From assembly GCF_003054055.1 (NCBI RefSeq), contig NZ_QBKI01000008.1, forward strand, positions 62,001 to 126,000: 64,000 bases of DNA, in the 5' to 3' direction. The notes beneath the pieces were generated by a model. The model was given only the letters and a program-made list of their open reading frames with translations, did no database searches and was not told the origin of the DNA. Made by a program: the position numbers and the translations under genes. Shown here piece by piece: positions 29,087 to 37,311 of this stretch. Within the stretch, counting starts at the first letter, position 1; the number at the start of each line of letters is the position of its first letter. The DNA comes from Pontibacter mucosus. GTDB taxonomy: Bacteria; Bacteroidota; Bacteroidia; Cytophagales; Hymenobacteraceae.

Positions 29087-31630
29087 CTACATGCCATACA
29101 TTTGCAGCAGGCGCTCGTCTTTCTCATTTGCCTTTATCTGCTGCATCAGGCTTTCTACCTCGGGCTTATCCGACATCACCATAAGTGTCTGGTAAGCAGC
29201 CGCTCTAACATAGTATAGACGGTGGCTCTTGGCTAGATCACCCAGAAATGAAATCACCTCCGGGGTATTCGTTTCGGGGTTGCTGGCCAGGTAAGCGCCA
29301 AAGCTCTGCAGCAGATAGTACAGCTGATTGTTGCTGGCCTTATGCAGCTTTTCCATAAACCAGTCATACTTCTCAGGTCCGGCCTGCACTGCATACACGG
29401 TTGCCAATGCTAAAGCTACCTCTTCGCTGTCCTCCTTCTCGAACTGCGTCATTTTCTGGTTGGCATCGCCAGCGCCTGTGCCGGCATAGGCCAGCAACGC
29501 AGCAGCAGCCACCTGGTACGAGCTGTCATTCATCGCCTGGTTATACAGACTCTGGTACCTGGGCCCGCCCCACCCCGCTAAAGCAAGCAAGGCCTCGGCA
29601 CGCACTGCGCTCTTCTTATCCTTTACCGCCATTTGCCTGATTTGTGGCTCCAGTGTCGAAACCTGACCTTCTTTCAGGCGGCTAAGTATACCCAATGCCG
29701 TACTCCGCACCGACCAGTGTGCATCCTGCAAGGCTTCTTTATACATGCTTTGCACCTGTGCCCGGGCCGCCTGATCTTGCAGCTCTTGTAGCGCCTCCAG
29801 CTTCGACGCCATCTGCCCTGCGTGGCGGAACTGGAACAGCAGTTCGTCCTCAGTTTTCTCATGCTCTACTGTGGCCAGCAACTGCTGCTCCGCATCAAAC
29901 AAAACTAGCTGCGGTTGTGTAGGGGCCTCGAAAGAGAAGACCTGCTGGGCTTTATCGATGACAACCGGGTGTACCTGCTTTTTGCCGTCGGACCAGATAG
30001 CCACCTGCACCGGCAGGCGGTAGACGGGCATGTAGGTAGTGTCCTGCACTTGCTGCACCTGTAGCTGTAACTGTCCTTTGCTGTAGCGCTGGGTTACAAT
30101 CAGCTCCGGGTGGCCCGGCTTCATGAACCATTGGTCAAAGAACCACATCAGGTCCTGGCCGGTCACATCCTCAAAGGCCATGCGCAGTTCGGCCACCTCC
30201 ACGTCGCTATACTTGTTGCGCGTTAAGTATAAGTTGAGCGATGCCCACCAGGCCTCATCGCCCACAAGCTTGCGCAGCATGTGCAGCACCCTTCCTCCTT
30301 TGGCGTAGGAATGGCTGTCGAACATATCTTCCCGGTCGTTGTAGTAATAGCGGATCAGCGGCTCCCGCTTCGTCTCTGCCTCATCCAGGTATTGCTCCAA
30401 CTCCCCCAAGTGCAGGTAGGCTGCCTCGTCCGGGCCATACTTATACTCTGCCCACAGGTACTCGGAGTAGTTGGCAAAGGCCTCGTTCAGGGGCAGGTTG
30501 GCCCATGACTCTGTGGTGACCAGGTTGCCAAACCACTGGTGGAATAACTCGTGGGCAATGATACCGTCCCAGCTTTTATCCAGCAGTTCGCGTTCGTTCA
30601 GCTGCAGGTCCTCCATGAACGTGGAGGCCGAGGTGTTCTCCATCGCCCCGGAAACGAAGTCGCGCACCACTACCTGAGAATACTTCGCCCAAGGGTAATC
30701 TACTCCGAGCTTGGTGGTGAAGAACTCCAGCATCTCAGGCGTATTGCCGAAAATCTTCTTAGCGGTTTTCTCATAGGCAGGCTCCACATAGTAGTTCACC
30801 TCCAGTTCGCGCCAGCTGTCTTCTACCACGGCATACTCGCCAATGGCCAGCATGGCCAGGTAGGGCGCGTGCGGCTCTTCCTGTTTCCAGTAGTCGGTTT
30901 TGGTCCCGTCGGCATTCTGGCGGGAGTATATGAATGTGCCATTGGAGAGCGTGGTGAACTCCGGGTCGATGGTGATGTAGATATCCTGCGTCATGCGCTC
31001 ATTCGGCGCGTCGATGGTGGGGAACCAGACGGAGCTTGCCTCTGTCTCGCCCTGCGTCCAGATTTGCCGGGGCTTGTTAGGCTCGGTGCCAAGCGGGTTG
31101 ATAAAGTATAAACCCTTGTCGTCGGTGATGGTGTCGGAGCCGCTGGAGGCATACTCGTTTGGCTTGGCCGTATAGTCAATTTCTAGTTTATACTTCTCGT
31201 CGCGGGTATACTCCTTACCCAGGTCTATGGTAAGCTTCAGCCCATCATACTCATACTTCAGTTCCTTGCCATCATAGCCTTCCATCAGGTGCACGCTGTG
31301 GATATCCATGCCTTTGGCGTCGAGCACCAGTTGGCGCTGGGGATAGAAGTAGGGTTTCAGCGTGAGTTCGGCCAGCCCGTGCAGGTATTGTTTCTCCCAG
31401 TTAAAGCTGATGCGGAGGGTCGTGTGCAGCAGGTCGTGCTCGCGGGTGCGGGAAGGGTTAAAACTGTGTTTCTTGGGTGCCCATACCGGCTCAGCGCCTG
31501 CCGAAGGCGAGGCTTTGGCTGCGGCAGCGGCTTGAGGCTTTGTATCCAGTACAGGCTTGTTGATGTTGCAACCTCCGGCAAAGGCCATGGCAGCAGCAAG
31601 TCCAACTATACTCAGAAACCTATGGTTCAT
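29087..31630 (-). CDS. M1 family metallo-aminopeptidase, lipoprotein
   Basis: This zinc aminopeptidase has 847 residues. The N-terminal signal ends in AFAGGC, so it is probably lipidated at C21 and faces the periplasm or outer surface. The GAMEN exopeptidase motif is at about 328-332. The zinc site HELFH is at 360-364 with the third ligand E383 in LNEAFANYSEYL. The C-terminal third (from about 600) is alanine- and leucine-rich with HEAT-like helices. It stands alone, divergent from the biotinyl-domain gene. It probably trims peptides for nutrition; substrate preference cannot be told. Confidence 0.93.
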   Translation of the reverse strand: MNHRFLSIVGLAAAMAFAGGCNINKPVLDTKPQAAAAAKASPSAGAEPVWAPKKHSFNPSRTREHDLLHTTLRISFNWEKQYLHGLAELTLKPYFYPQRQLVLDAKGMDIHSVHLMEGYDGKELKYEYDGLKLTIDLGKEYTRDEKYKLEIDYTAKPNEYASSGSDTITDDKGLYFINPLGTEPNKPRQIWTQGETEASSVWFPTIDAPNERMTQDIYITIDPEFTTLSNGTFIYSRQNADGTKTDYWKQEEPHAPYLAMLAIGEYAVVEDSWRELEVNYYVEPAYEKTAKKIFGNTPEMLEFFTTKLGVDYPWAKYSQVVVRDFVSGAMENTSASTFMEDLQLNERELLDKSWDGIIAHELFHQWFGNLVTTESWANLPLNEAFANYSEYLWAEYKYGPDEAAYLHLGELEQYLDEAETKREPLIRYYYNDREDMFDSHSYAKGGRVLHMLRKLVGDEAWWASLNLYLTRNKYSDVEVAELRMAFEDVTGQDLMWFFDQWFMKPGHPELIVTQRYSKGQLQLQVQQVQDTTYMPVYRLPVQVAIWSDGKKQVHPVVIDKAQQVFSFEAPTQPQLVLFDAEQQLLATVEHEKTEDELLFQFRHAGQMASKLEALQELQDQAARAQVQSMYKEALQDAHWSVRSTALGILSRLKEGQVSTLEPQIRQMAVKDKKSAVRAEALLALAGWGGPRYQSLYNQAMNDSSYQVAAAALLAYAGTGAGDANQKMTQFEKEDSEEVALALATVYAVQAGPEKYDWFMEKLHKASNNQLYYLLQSFGAYLASNPETNTPEVISFLGDLAKSHRLYYVRAAAYQTLMVMSDKPEVESLMQQIKANEKDERLLQMYGM

Positions 31631-31717
31631 GGGCTGAAAGTTTTAAAATTTAAGGTCAAGTTCTAAAATACTCTGAGAAAACACTAACTTTAAGGTCGAA
31701 AACCACACGAAAAGAAG

Positions 31718-32218
31718 ATGCTCCAGGTAAAAACCGGTAACGGCAAAACATGGCAGGTTGATATCCAGAAAGATACTATTCTTCTCAATAACTCACCTTT
31801 TGATTGGGATATTTCCCCCATCGGCCCCCAAACGTTTCATATCATTAAAGGCGCGCGCTCCTTTACCGCTGAGGTGGTTTCGGCCAATTACCAGGACAAG
31901 ACCTTCACGTTTAAGATAAACGGGGCCGTGCAGACGGTGAGCGTAAAAGACCGCTTTGACCTGCTGCTGGACCAGCTGGGCATGAGCAATGCCAACTCCC
32001 ACAAAGTGAACGACGTAAAAGCGCCCATGCCGGGTCTTATACTTGAGGTAAAGGTGCAGCCGGGCCAGGAGGTGAAGAAAGGCGACCCGATCATGATCCT
32101 GGAGGCGATGAAGATGGAAAACATCCTCAAGTCGCCGGGGGATGGGGTAGTAAAGGAAGTGAAAGTGCAGGTCAGGCAGAATGTGGAGAAAAACCAGGTC
32201 CTGATCCTGTTTCAGTAA
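31718..32218 (+). CDS. Biotin/lipoyl attachment domain protein
   Basis: The protein has 166 residues. The last 75 form a biotinyl domain with the biotin-acceptor motif EAMKMEN (lysine near 132), preceded by VKAPMPGLILEVKVQPGQEV. The first 90 residues are a less conserved extension (FTAEVVSANYQDKTFTFKIN), as in carboxyl-carrier subunits of acyl-CoA carboxylase or oxaloacetate decarboxylase-type complexes in Bacteroidota. No carboxylase or carboxyltransferase gene is nearby, so its partner is encoded elsewhere. Which complex it serves is not known from this window. Confidence 0.88.
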   Translation: MLQVKTGNGKTWQVDIQKDTILLNNSPFDWDISPIGPQTFHIIKGARSFTAEVVSANYQDKTFTFKINGAVQTVSVKDRFDLLLDQLGMSNANSHKVNDVKAPMPGLILEVKVQPGQEVKKGDPIMILEAMKMENILKSPGDGVVKEVKVQVRQNVEKNQVLILFQ

Positions 32219-32236
32219 AGAAATTTATGTTAGCAC

Positions 32237-32262
32237 AAGCGGCTGCCCCGGTGGCCGCTTTG
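32237..32262 (+). terminator. Weak terminator after the biotinyl-domain gene
   Basis: The stem AAGCGGC/GCCGCTT with a ten-base loop is followed by TGTTGTG. The T run is poor, so termination may be partial, leaving pyrH partly dependent on upstream transcription. Confidence 0.4.
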
Positions 32263-32302
32263 TTGTGTATAACGAATCCATAACCTATACAGATAGTTTA
32301 CC

Positions 32303-33079
32303 GTGAAGTATAAACGAATTTTGCTGAAGCTGAGTGGCGAGGCGCTGATGGGCGAACAGCAGTATGGCATCGACTCCAACAGGCTGCTGCAGTATGCCAA
32401 AGAGATTAGAGAAGTGACCGACCTGGGCGTAGAGGTGGCCGTGGTGATTGGCGGGGGCAACATCTTCCGGGGCGTGCAGGCCGAGCAGGTAGGCCTGGAC
32501 CGCGTGCAGGGCGACTACATGGGGATGCTGGCAACCGTTATCAACAGCATGGCCCTGCAAAGTGCCCTGGAGAAGCTGGGGGTTTACACCCGCCTGCTCT
32601 CCGGCATCAACATCCAGCAAGTATGCGAGCCATACATCCGCCGCCGCGCCGTACGCCACCTCGAGAAGGGCCGTGTGGTGATCTTTGGCGCCGGCACCGG
32701 CAACCCATACTTCACCACCGACTCTGCCGCGTCCCTCAGAGCCATTGAGATAGAGGCAGACGTTGTATTGAAGGGCACCCGTGTGGATGGCATCTACTCT
32801 GCCGACCCGGAGAAAGACCCGAACGCCGTGTTCTACAGAAATATTTCCTTTAAGGATGTTTTTGAGAAGGGCCTGAATGTGATGGACATGACCGCCTTCA
32901 CGCTTTGCAAAGAAAACGGACTGCCGATTATTGTGTTTGACATGAACACGCCCGGCAACCTGAAGCGCCTGATACAGGGCGAGGAAGTGGGCACCCTGGT
33001 AAGTATGGAGGACCTTGGCGAGACACTGAAGCAGACGGTAGACCAGATACAGCCCGCCCAAAAAACAGATAAAATTTAA
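32303..33079 (+). CDS. pyrH: UMP kinase
   Basis: This enzyme phosphorylates UMP to UDP in pyrimidine synthesis. The 258-residue protein has the amino-acid-kinase fold: [14 protein letters not shown] at the start, [13 protein letters not shown] near 50 and [20 protein letters not shown] near 130. It starts at GTG (MKYKRILLK); the start overlaps an AAGTATAA copy. A tail of about 20 residues ([18 protein letters not shown]) is longer than usual. It is linked to frr, as in many bacteria. Confidence 0.96.
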   Translation: MKYKRILLKLSGEALMGEQQYGIDSNRLLQYAKEIREVTDLGVEVAVVIGGGNIFRGVQAEQVGLDRVQGDYMGMLATVINSMALQSALEKLGVYTRLLSGINIQQVCEPYIRRRAVRHLEKGRVVIFGAGTGNPYFTTDSAASLRAIEIEADVVLKGTRVDGIYSADPEKDPNAVFYRNISFKDVFEKGLNVMDMTAFTLCKENGLPIIVFDMNTPGNLKRLIQGEEVGTLVSMEDLGETLKQTVDQIQPAQKTDKI

Positions 33080-33085
33080 TTTTAT

Positions 33086-33093
33086 TATTTTTG
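33086..33093 (+). promoter_or_regulatory. Possible -7 box upstream of frr
   Basis: TATTTTTG matches TAnnTTTG and lies about 35 bases before the frr start in the AT-rich pyrH-frr spacer. No TTTG is seen at the proper distance upstream, so this is tentative. Confidence 0.3.
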
Positions 33094-33128
33094 TCCTAAA
33101 TTTTTTAGAACTCAATAAGTAAACCGAT

Positions 33129-33692
33129 ATGACGGAAGAAATTCAGTTTTACCTAAGCGAGGCAGAAGAGTCTATGCAGAAGGCAGTGCAGCACACTGGC
33201 CAGCAGCTATCCAAGATCAGAGCCGGCAAGGCATCTCCTGCCATGGTGGAGCACCTGCGTGTGGACTACTACGGCACCCCTACCCCTATTTCCCAGGTGG
33301 CAAACATTTCGGCAACAGATGCCCGTACACTGCTCATCAAGCCCTGGGAGAAAAACATGCTGGGCGAGATCAACAAAGCCATCAAGAACAGCGACCTGGG
33401 CCTGAACCCGCAGCAGGAAGCAGACGCCGTGCGCCTGAACATCCCGGCCCTGACGGAGGAGCGCCGCCGCGAACTGGTAAAGCAGGTGAAAAACGAAACG
33501 GAGTCCGGCAAAGTGGCCATCCGCAACATCCGCAAAGATGTGAACGACTCGCTGAGAAAGCTGCAGAAAGAAGGCACCGCCGAAGACGCTGTGCGTGACG
33601 CTGAAGGCCGTGTGCAGAAGCTGACAGATGCCTACATCGTAAAAATCGACGAGCTGCTCTCTAAGAAAGAGGCAGAGATTATGACAGTGTAG
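33129..33692 (+). CDS. frr: Ribosome recycling factor
   Basis: With EF-G it splits post-termination ribosomes. The 187-residue protein has the three-helix bundle and the L-shaped fold: KIRAGKASPAMVEHLRVDYY near 30-50, MLGEINKAIKNSDLGLNPQQ near 80-100 and LTEERRRELVKQVKNETE near 118. Its usual neighbour tsf is not here; pyrH precedes it by 50 bases. Confidence 0.97.
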   Translation: MTEEIQFYLSEAEESMQKAVQHTGQQLSKIRAGKASPAMVEHLRVDYYGTPTPISQVANISATDARTLLIKPWEKNMLGEINKAIKNSDLGLNPQQEADAVRLNIPALTEERRRELVKQVKNETESGKVAIRNIRKDVNDSLRKLQKEGTAEDAVRDAEGRVQKLTDAYIVKIDELLSKKEAEIMTV

Positions 33693-33713
33693 TTTTTTGA
33701 TAAAAGACTGCAG

Positions 33714-33840
33714 GACAAAGGACATAGGACTTTCTCCAAAGTATAAAAAGAGCCCCTGCCAACTAGTTGGCAGGGGCTCTTTTTATACTTTGGCTTCAGA
33801 ATACTAGGTATCCATTCTCCTATGTCTTATGTCCTTTGTC
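33714..33840. terminator. Bidirectional terminator in a nested 127-bp inverted repeat (frr / nadD)
   Basis: A perfect 58-bp palindrome (33736-33793) centred on ACTAGT contains AAGTATAAAAAGAG and its mirror CTCTTTTTATACTT around the stem GCCCCTGCCAA. It has A and T runs for both directions and lies between convergent frr and nadD. It is nested in a second inverted repeat: GACAAAGGACATAGGAC (33714-33730) is repeated with one mismatch in inverse orientation at 33824-33840. Confidence 0.8.
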
Positions 33841-33849
33841 AAGGCACCA

Positions 33850-34422
33850 CTACTGATACAGCTTGTGCACCTGGATGTACTCTGCCACCACGTCGGGCAC
33901 CATGTACTTTATACTTTTCTCCTCCCGGATGCACTGCCGGATAAAGGTAGCGGAAATATCCAGTATAGGCGCCTTGATAAAGGTTAAGCCGGGCATTTCG
34001 GGCAAGTCGGTGGTGACGGAGCCGGTGCGCGGGTACACGTATACTTTGTGATAAGCCAGGATGCTTTCGTAGTTCTTCCACTTCGGGAAGAGCGGCAGGT
34101 TGTCCTCCCCCATAATCAGCACAAACTCGTAACTTGGGTACTTTTCCTGCAGGTACGTCAGCGTGTCAATTGTATAGCTGGGCTTGGGCATGCTGAACTC
34201 GATGTTCGACACCCCCAGGTTTGGGTTATCCGCAATGGCCAGACTTACCATGTGTAGCCGGTCGAACTCGTGCAGCAGCGTGTTGCTGGGCTTAAACGGG
34301 TTCTGCGGCGACACCACCAGCCACACCGTATCCAGGTCGGTGTTGGTGGCCATAAAGTTGGCAAGTATAAGGTGCCCGATGTGGATGGGATTAAAGGACC
34401 CAAACAGCAGCCCTACCTTCAT
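33850..34422 (-). CDS. nadD: Nicotinate-nucleotide adenylyltransferase
   Basis: This enzyme adenylates nicotinate mononucleotide in NAD synthesis. The 190-residue protein has the nucleotidyltransferase motif GSFNPIHIGHL at 8-18 and the C-terminal ISATFIRQCIREEKSIKYMV (the ISSTxIR-type signature). Its ATG overlaps the gmk stop (ATGA), so the two are translationally coupled. Confidence 0.95.
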   Translation of the reverse strand: MKVGLLFGSFNPIHIGHLILANFMATNTDLDTVWLVVSPQNPFKPSNTLLHEFDRLHMVSLAIADNPNLGVSNIEFSMPKPSYTIDTLTYLQEKYPSYEFVLIMGEDNLPLFPKWKNYESILAYHKVYVYPRTGSVTTDLPEMPGLTFIKAPILDISATFIRQCIREEKSIKYMVPDVVAEYIQVHKLYQ

Positions 34423-35003
34423 ACTATCGCAGGCTCAGACTTCAGGAAATCATTCACTAGTTTTTCGGCTTCGGCGCAGGCTTTCGGCAGGTCGTCGTTC
34501 ACGATTACCTTATCGAACTTATCCTCAAAGCTAAGCTCGAACTTGGCCTTAAACACGCGGCTGCTGATGCTCGAAGCCGAGTCGGTGTTGCGGGCGGTCA
34601 GGCGCTTGGCCAGCTCGTCAATGGAAGGCGGCTTTACGAACACCGCCAGTGCTCTCTCTTTGTAAAATTGCTTTATACTTAATCCTCCTTTAACATCTAC
34701 GTCCAGTATTACATGCTTGCCGCTCTTCCAGATGCGCTCAATCTCAGACTTAAGCGTACCGTAAAAAGCGCCCTCGTATACTTCCTCCCACTCCACAAAC
34801 TCGTCGTTCTCGATTTTTTTCTTGAAATCCTCGGGGGTGATGAAGTAGTAGTCTTTGCCGTTTTCCTCGGAGCGGCCGCGCTTGTCGCGGGTGCAGGCCG
34901 AAATAGAGAAGCTCAGGTTAGGGTTTACGCCGAGCAGATGCTTTACAATAGTGGTTTTGCCGGCGCCGGACGGCGCCGAGAAGATAATAATCTTGCCTTG
35001 CAT
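34419..35003 (-). CDS. gmk: Guanylate kinase
   Basis: It converts GMP to GDP. The 194-residue protein has the P-loop FSAPSGAGKTTIVKHLL (around 8-24), the GMP-binding stretch FSISACTRDKRGRSEENGKD and YYFITPEDFKKKIENDEFVE, and the lid region RIWKSGKHVILDVDVKGGLS. It is the first of the gmk-nadD pair, seven bases after the anti-sigma-like gene. Confidence 0.97.
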   Translation of the reverse strand: MQGKIIIFSAPSGAGKTTIVKHLLGVNPNLSFSISACTRDKRGRSEENGKDYYFITPEDFKKKIENDEFVEWEEVYEGAFYGTLKSEIERIWKSGKHVILDVDVKGGLSIKQFYKERALAVFVKPPSIDELAKRLTARNTDSASSISSRVFKAKFELSFEDKFDKVIVNDDLPKACAEAEKLVNDFLKSEPAIV

Positions 35004-35009
35004 TAGGGG

Positions 35010-35291
35010 TTATAACGTTTCTTGGATTCTCGCTTTTATTGACTGTACCAGGCTATGTGGTACAATCACGCGCTTCAGGTGGCCAGATACCAGCCCTTTC
35101 AAGAGCTTTTGCTTCTGATGGTTCTCAAAGCAGCTGACGCACTCCTCGATGTGCTTGTTAAAGTATTGTTGCTCGTCTGTGGAGGCCTCCCCGTCTATCA
35201 TCAGGTCCAACATGTCGGATACCCGCAAACATTCTTCCTCCCTGGTTGCGTCAGGCGTTTTCGGATACGCTTCTGTAAATTTAGATTCCAT
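35010..35291 (-). CDS. Small zinc-finger, anti-sigma-factor-like protein
   Basis: This 93-residue soluble protein has the segment MLDLMIDGEASTDEQQYFNK followed by HIEECVSCFENH, the H-x3-C-x2-C zinc pattern of ZAS-type anti-sigma factors. No membrane segment follows, so it would be a cytoplasmic anti-sigma factor, like the RsrA class. It starts 26 bases after the ECF sigma gene, the usual order for a sigma and its regulator. The redox-active cysteine arrangement suggests sensing of thiol stress, but this is inference. Confidence 0.75.
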   Translation of the reverse strand: MESKFTEAYPKTPDATREEECLRVSDMLDLMIDGEASTDEQQYFNKHIEECVSCFENHQKQKLLKGLVSGHLKRVIVPHSLVQSIKARIQETL

Positions 35292-35316
35292 CTTTGCTCA
35301 AACTCTTTTAGTGTCT

Positions 35317-35910
35317 TTAACTGTTATATCCCATGCTTTTCGCATATTTTTCCAACTTCTCTTTCAAAGAGTTCCGGGCCCGGTGCAGCCTGGAGCGTAC
35401 AGTGCCTATTGGGATGTCCAGTATCTTGGCCATCTCCTCGTAGGTAAAGCCTTCCAGGTCACAAAGTATGATAACGGTTCTGAAGTCTACGGGAAGTGCG
35501 TTCAGGGCGCTGGCTACTTCATCCCCAATCAAGTCCTGCACACTTTCGGTGCGCATGTCGGTGGTGGTGGCCACCCCGCTCTCGCCTTCTACGTCGTCGG
35601 TGTTGTAATACCCCTCTACCTCGCTGTAATCTACCTTGGCGGGTTGCTTGCTCTTTTTCCGGAACTCGTTAATGAAAGAGTTCTTCAGGATTCGGAACAG
35701 CCATGCTTTTGCATTAGTTCCTTGCTCGAAATAGTCGAAAAAGCGATAAGCCTTCAGATATGTCTCCTGCACCAAATCGTTGGCGTCGTCTTCGTCTAAG
35801 GTGAGCCTGTAGGCAAAATTGTACAGGGGATCGAGCACGGGCAACAGCTCGGCCTCGAACCGTGCGTCCTTTTCCTCCTTACTCAGTTGTTTACCTGTTT
35901 GATCGCTCAT
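35317..35910 (-). CDS. ECF-type RNA polymerase sigma factor
   Basis: The protein has 197 residues. Region 2 is LYNFAYRLTLDEDDANDLVQ with ETYLKAYRFFDYFEQGTNAK and AWLFRILKNSFINEFRKKSK; region 4 is LPVDFRTVIILCDLEGFTYE with MAKILDIPIGTVRSRLHRAR as helix-turn-helix. A charged linker of about 50 residues joins them. Together with the small zinc-finger gene downstream it forms a sigma/anti-sigma unit, resembling the RpoE/SigR group. A possible promoter lies at about 35,961-35,968. Confidence 0.93.
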   Translation of the reverse strand: MSDQTGKQLSKEEKDARFEAELLPVLDPLYNFAYRLTLDEDDANDLVQETYLKAYRFFDYFEQGTNAKAWLFRILKNSFINEFRKKSKQPAKVDYSEVEGYYNTDDVEGESGVATTTDMRTESVQDLIGDEVASALNALPVDFRTVIILCDLEGFTYEEMAKILDIPIGTVRSRLHRARNSLKEKLEKYAKSMGYNS

Positions 35911-35960
35911 CTACTTAAGTGGATTTTGTACCTTGTGAAGCCCTCCATCGCGCGTAAACG

Positions 35961-35968
35961 CAAATATA
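35961..35968 (-). promoter_or_regulatory. Possible -7 box for the ECF sigma operon
   Basis: On the minus strand TATATTTG fits TAnnTTTG about 50 bases upstream of the sigma gene. No TTTG is seen at 19-21 bases upstream, so the second element may belong to another sigma factor, including its own product. Confidence 0.35.
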
Positions 35969-36163
35969 GGAATTTTAATTACATACCCTGCTTGCCGCCT
36001 TAGGGTTGCACCGGAGCGGGGCACAGGAACGGCACCTTTGCCCTATTGCACCAATGCAGGCAGAAAAAAGCCGGTATCGTTAGTGCTTTTACGTGTATAC
36101 GTTTTATAAGATAGGGTTTGGGTACTATTTCCGTATAACTTCGCCGGGCTGCCTACTTTATAC

Positions 36164-36171
36164 TACTTTTG
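36164..36171 (+). promoter_or_regulatory. Possible -7 box for the glycosyltransferase gene
   Basis: TACTTTTG fits TAnnTTTG and lies about 38 bases before the ATG at 36210. The element 20 bases upstream (TTCG) is only a partial match to TTTG. Confidence 0.4.
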
Positions 36172-36209
36172 TAGCCACAAACCCGCTACACAATAAATAA
36201 GCAAAGCAC

Positions 36210-37304
36210 ATGCGCGTACTACACCTTGTATCAGAGAAAACATGGAGAGGCGGCGAGCAGCAGGTGGCCTACCTGATAGCGGAACTGCAGCAACTGGGGG
36301 TGAGCAATTATGTGGCCTGCCGCAAAGGTTCTGCCTTCCATGAGTATTGTCAGCGGCAAAGCATCCCACACTCGGCCCTGCCCTTTGCCAACGAGTTCGA
36401 TGTGGTGACCGCGCTTCGCGTAAAAGCTTACTCCCGACAGCACAAACTGGAGCTGATGCATGTGCACAGCGGCCACGCCCACGCCATCAGCGTGCTGTCG
36501 CATGCGCTGGGCAATACCCTGCCCATTATACTTAGCAGGCGCGTTGATTTTCCGGTTAAGAACAACCTGCTTTCCCGCCTGAAGTACAATTACAAGGGTA
36601 TCCGGCGCGTGGTGTGCGTGTCTGACAAGATCAAGGAGGTGGTGTCGCAGAGCCTGGATCGGCCGGAGCTTTGCGTTACCGTGTACAGTGGCATAGACCT
36701 GAGTCGCTTTGCCGGTAGCGCCAAAACAGGCAAGCTGCACCGCGAGTTTAACCTGCCGCCGACATCTCCGCTTATTGGCAACATATCGGCCATTGCCCCG
36801 CACAAGGACTATTATACTTTCATCGACACGGCCGAACTAGTGCTGCAGCAGCACCCTGAGGCCCGGTTCTTTATCATCGGCGATGGCCCGCTGCGCCAGG
36901 ACATCGAATCCTACGCCCGCCACAAAAACCTGCAGGACCGGGTTATCTTCACCGGTTTCCGGAAAGACATACCTGAGAGTATGCCTGAGCTGGATGTGAT
37001 GCTGGTTACTTCTGAAACCGAAGGGCTGGGCACTACCATTCTGGACGCCTTTGCCTGCCGGGTGCCGGTAGTGGCCACTAGGGCCGGCGGCATTCCGGAA
37101 ATTGTGCGGGATGGGGTTACAGGCCTGCTGGCGCCGGTAAAGGCCCCTGCCGAGCTGGCCCAAAAAGTACACGAGGTCCTCACCAACGAGCAGAAGCGTC
37201 AGCAGCTCATCGAGGGTGCCTCCCGGCTGCTGCAGGAGTTCTCCAAGCGAAACACCGCTTTGCGCACGCTGGCCATTTACCAGGAGGTGCTCGGCAAAGT
37301 ATAA
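36210..37304 (+). CDS. Glycosyltransferase family 4
   Basis: This GT-B fold enzyme of 364 residues starts MRVLHLVSEKTWRGGEQQVA, the GGxE-type loop of the acceptor domain. The C-terminal sugar-nucleotide domain has GNISAIAPHKDYYTFIDTAE, RFFIIGDGPLRQDIESYA and the EX7E region SETEGLGTTILDAFACRVPV. It probably acts on a cell-surface glycan or lipopolysaccharide in the cytoplasm. It converges, with seven bases between stops, on a family 2 glycosyltransferase; the donor and acceptor are not determinable. Confidence 0.9.
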   Translation: MRVLHLVSEKTWRGGEQQVAYLIAELQQLGVSNYVACRKGSAFHEYCQRQSIPHSALPFANEFDVVTALRVKAYSRQHKLELMHVHSGHAHAISVLSHALGNTLPIILSRRVDFPVKNNLLSRLKYNYKGIRRVVCVSDKIKEVVSQSLDRPELCVTVYSGIDLSRFAGSAKTGKLHREFNLPPTSPLIGNISAIAPHKDYYTFIDTAELVLQQHPEARFFIIGDGPLRQDIESYARHKNLQDRVIFTGFRKDIPESMPELDVMLVTSETEGLGTTILDAFACRVPVVATRAGGIPEIVRDGVTGLLAPVKAPAELAQKVHEVLTNEQKRQQLIEGASRLLQEFSKRNTALRTLAIYQEVLGKV

Positions 37305-37311
37305 AACCGGG

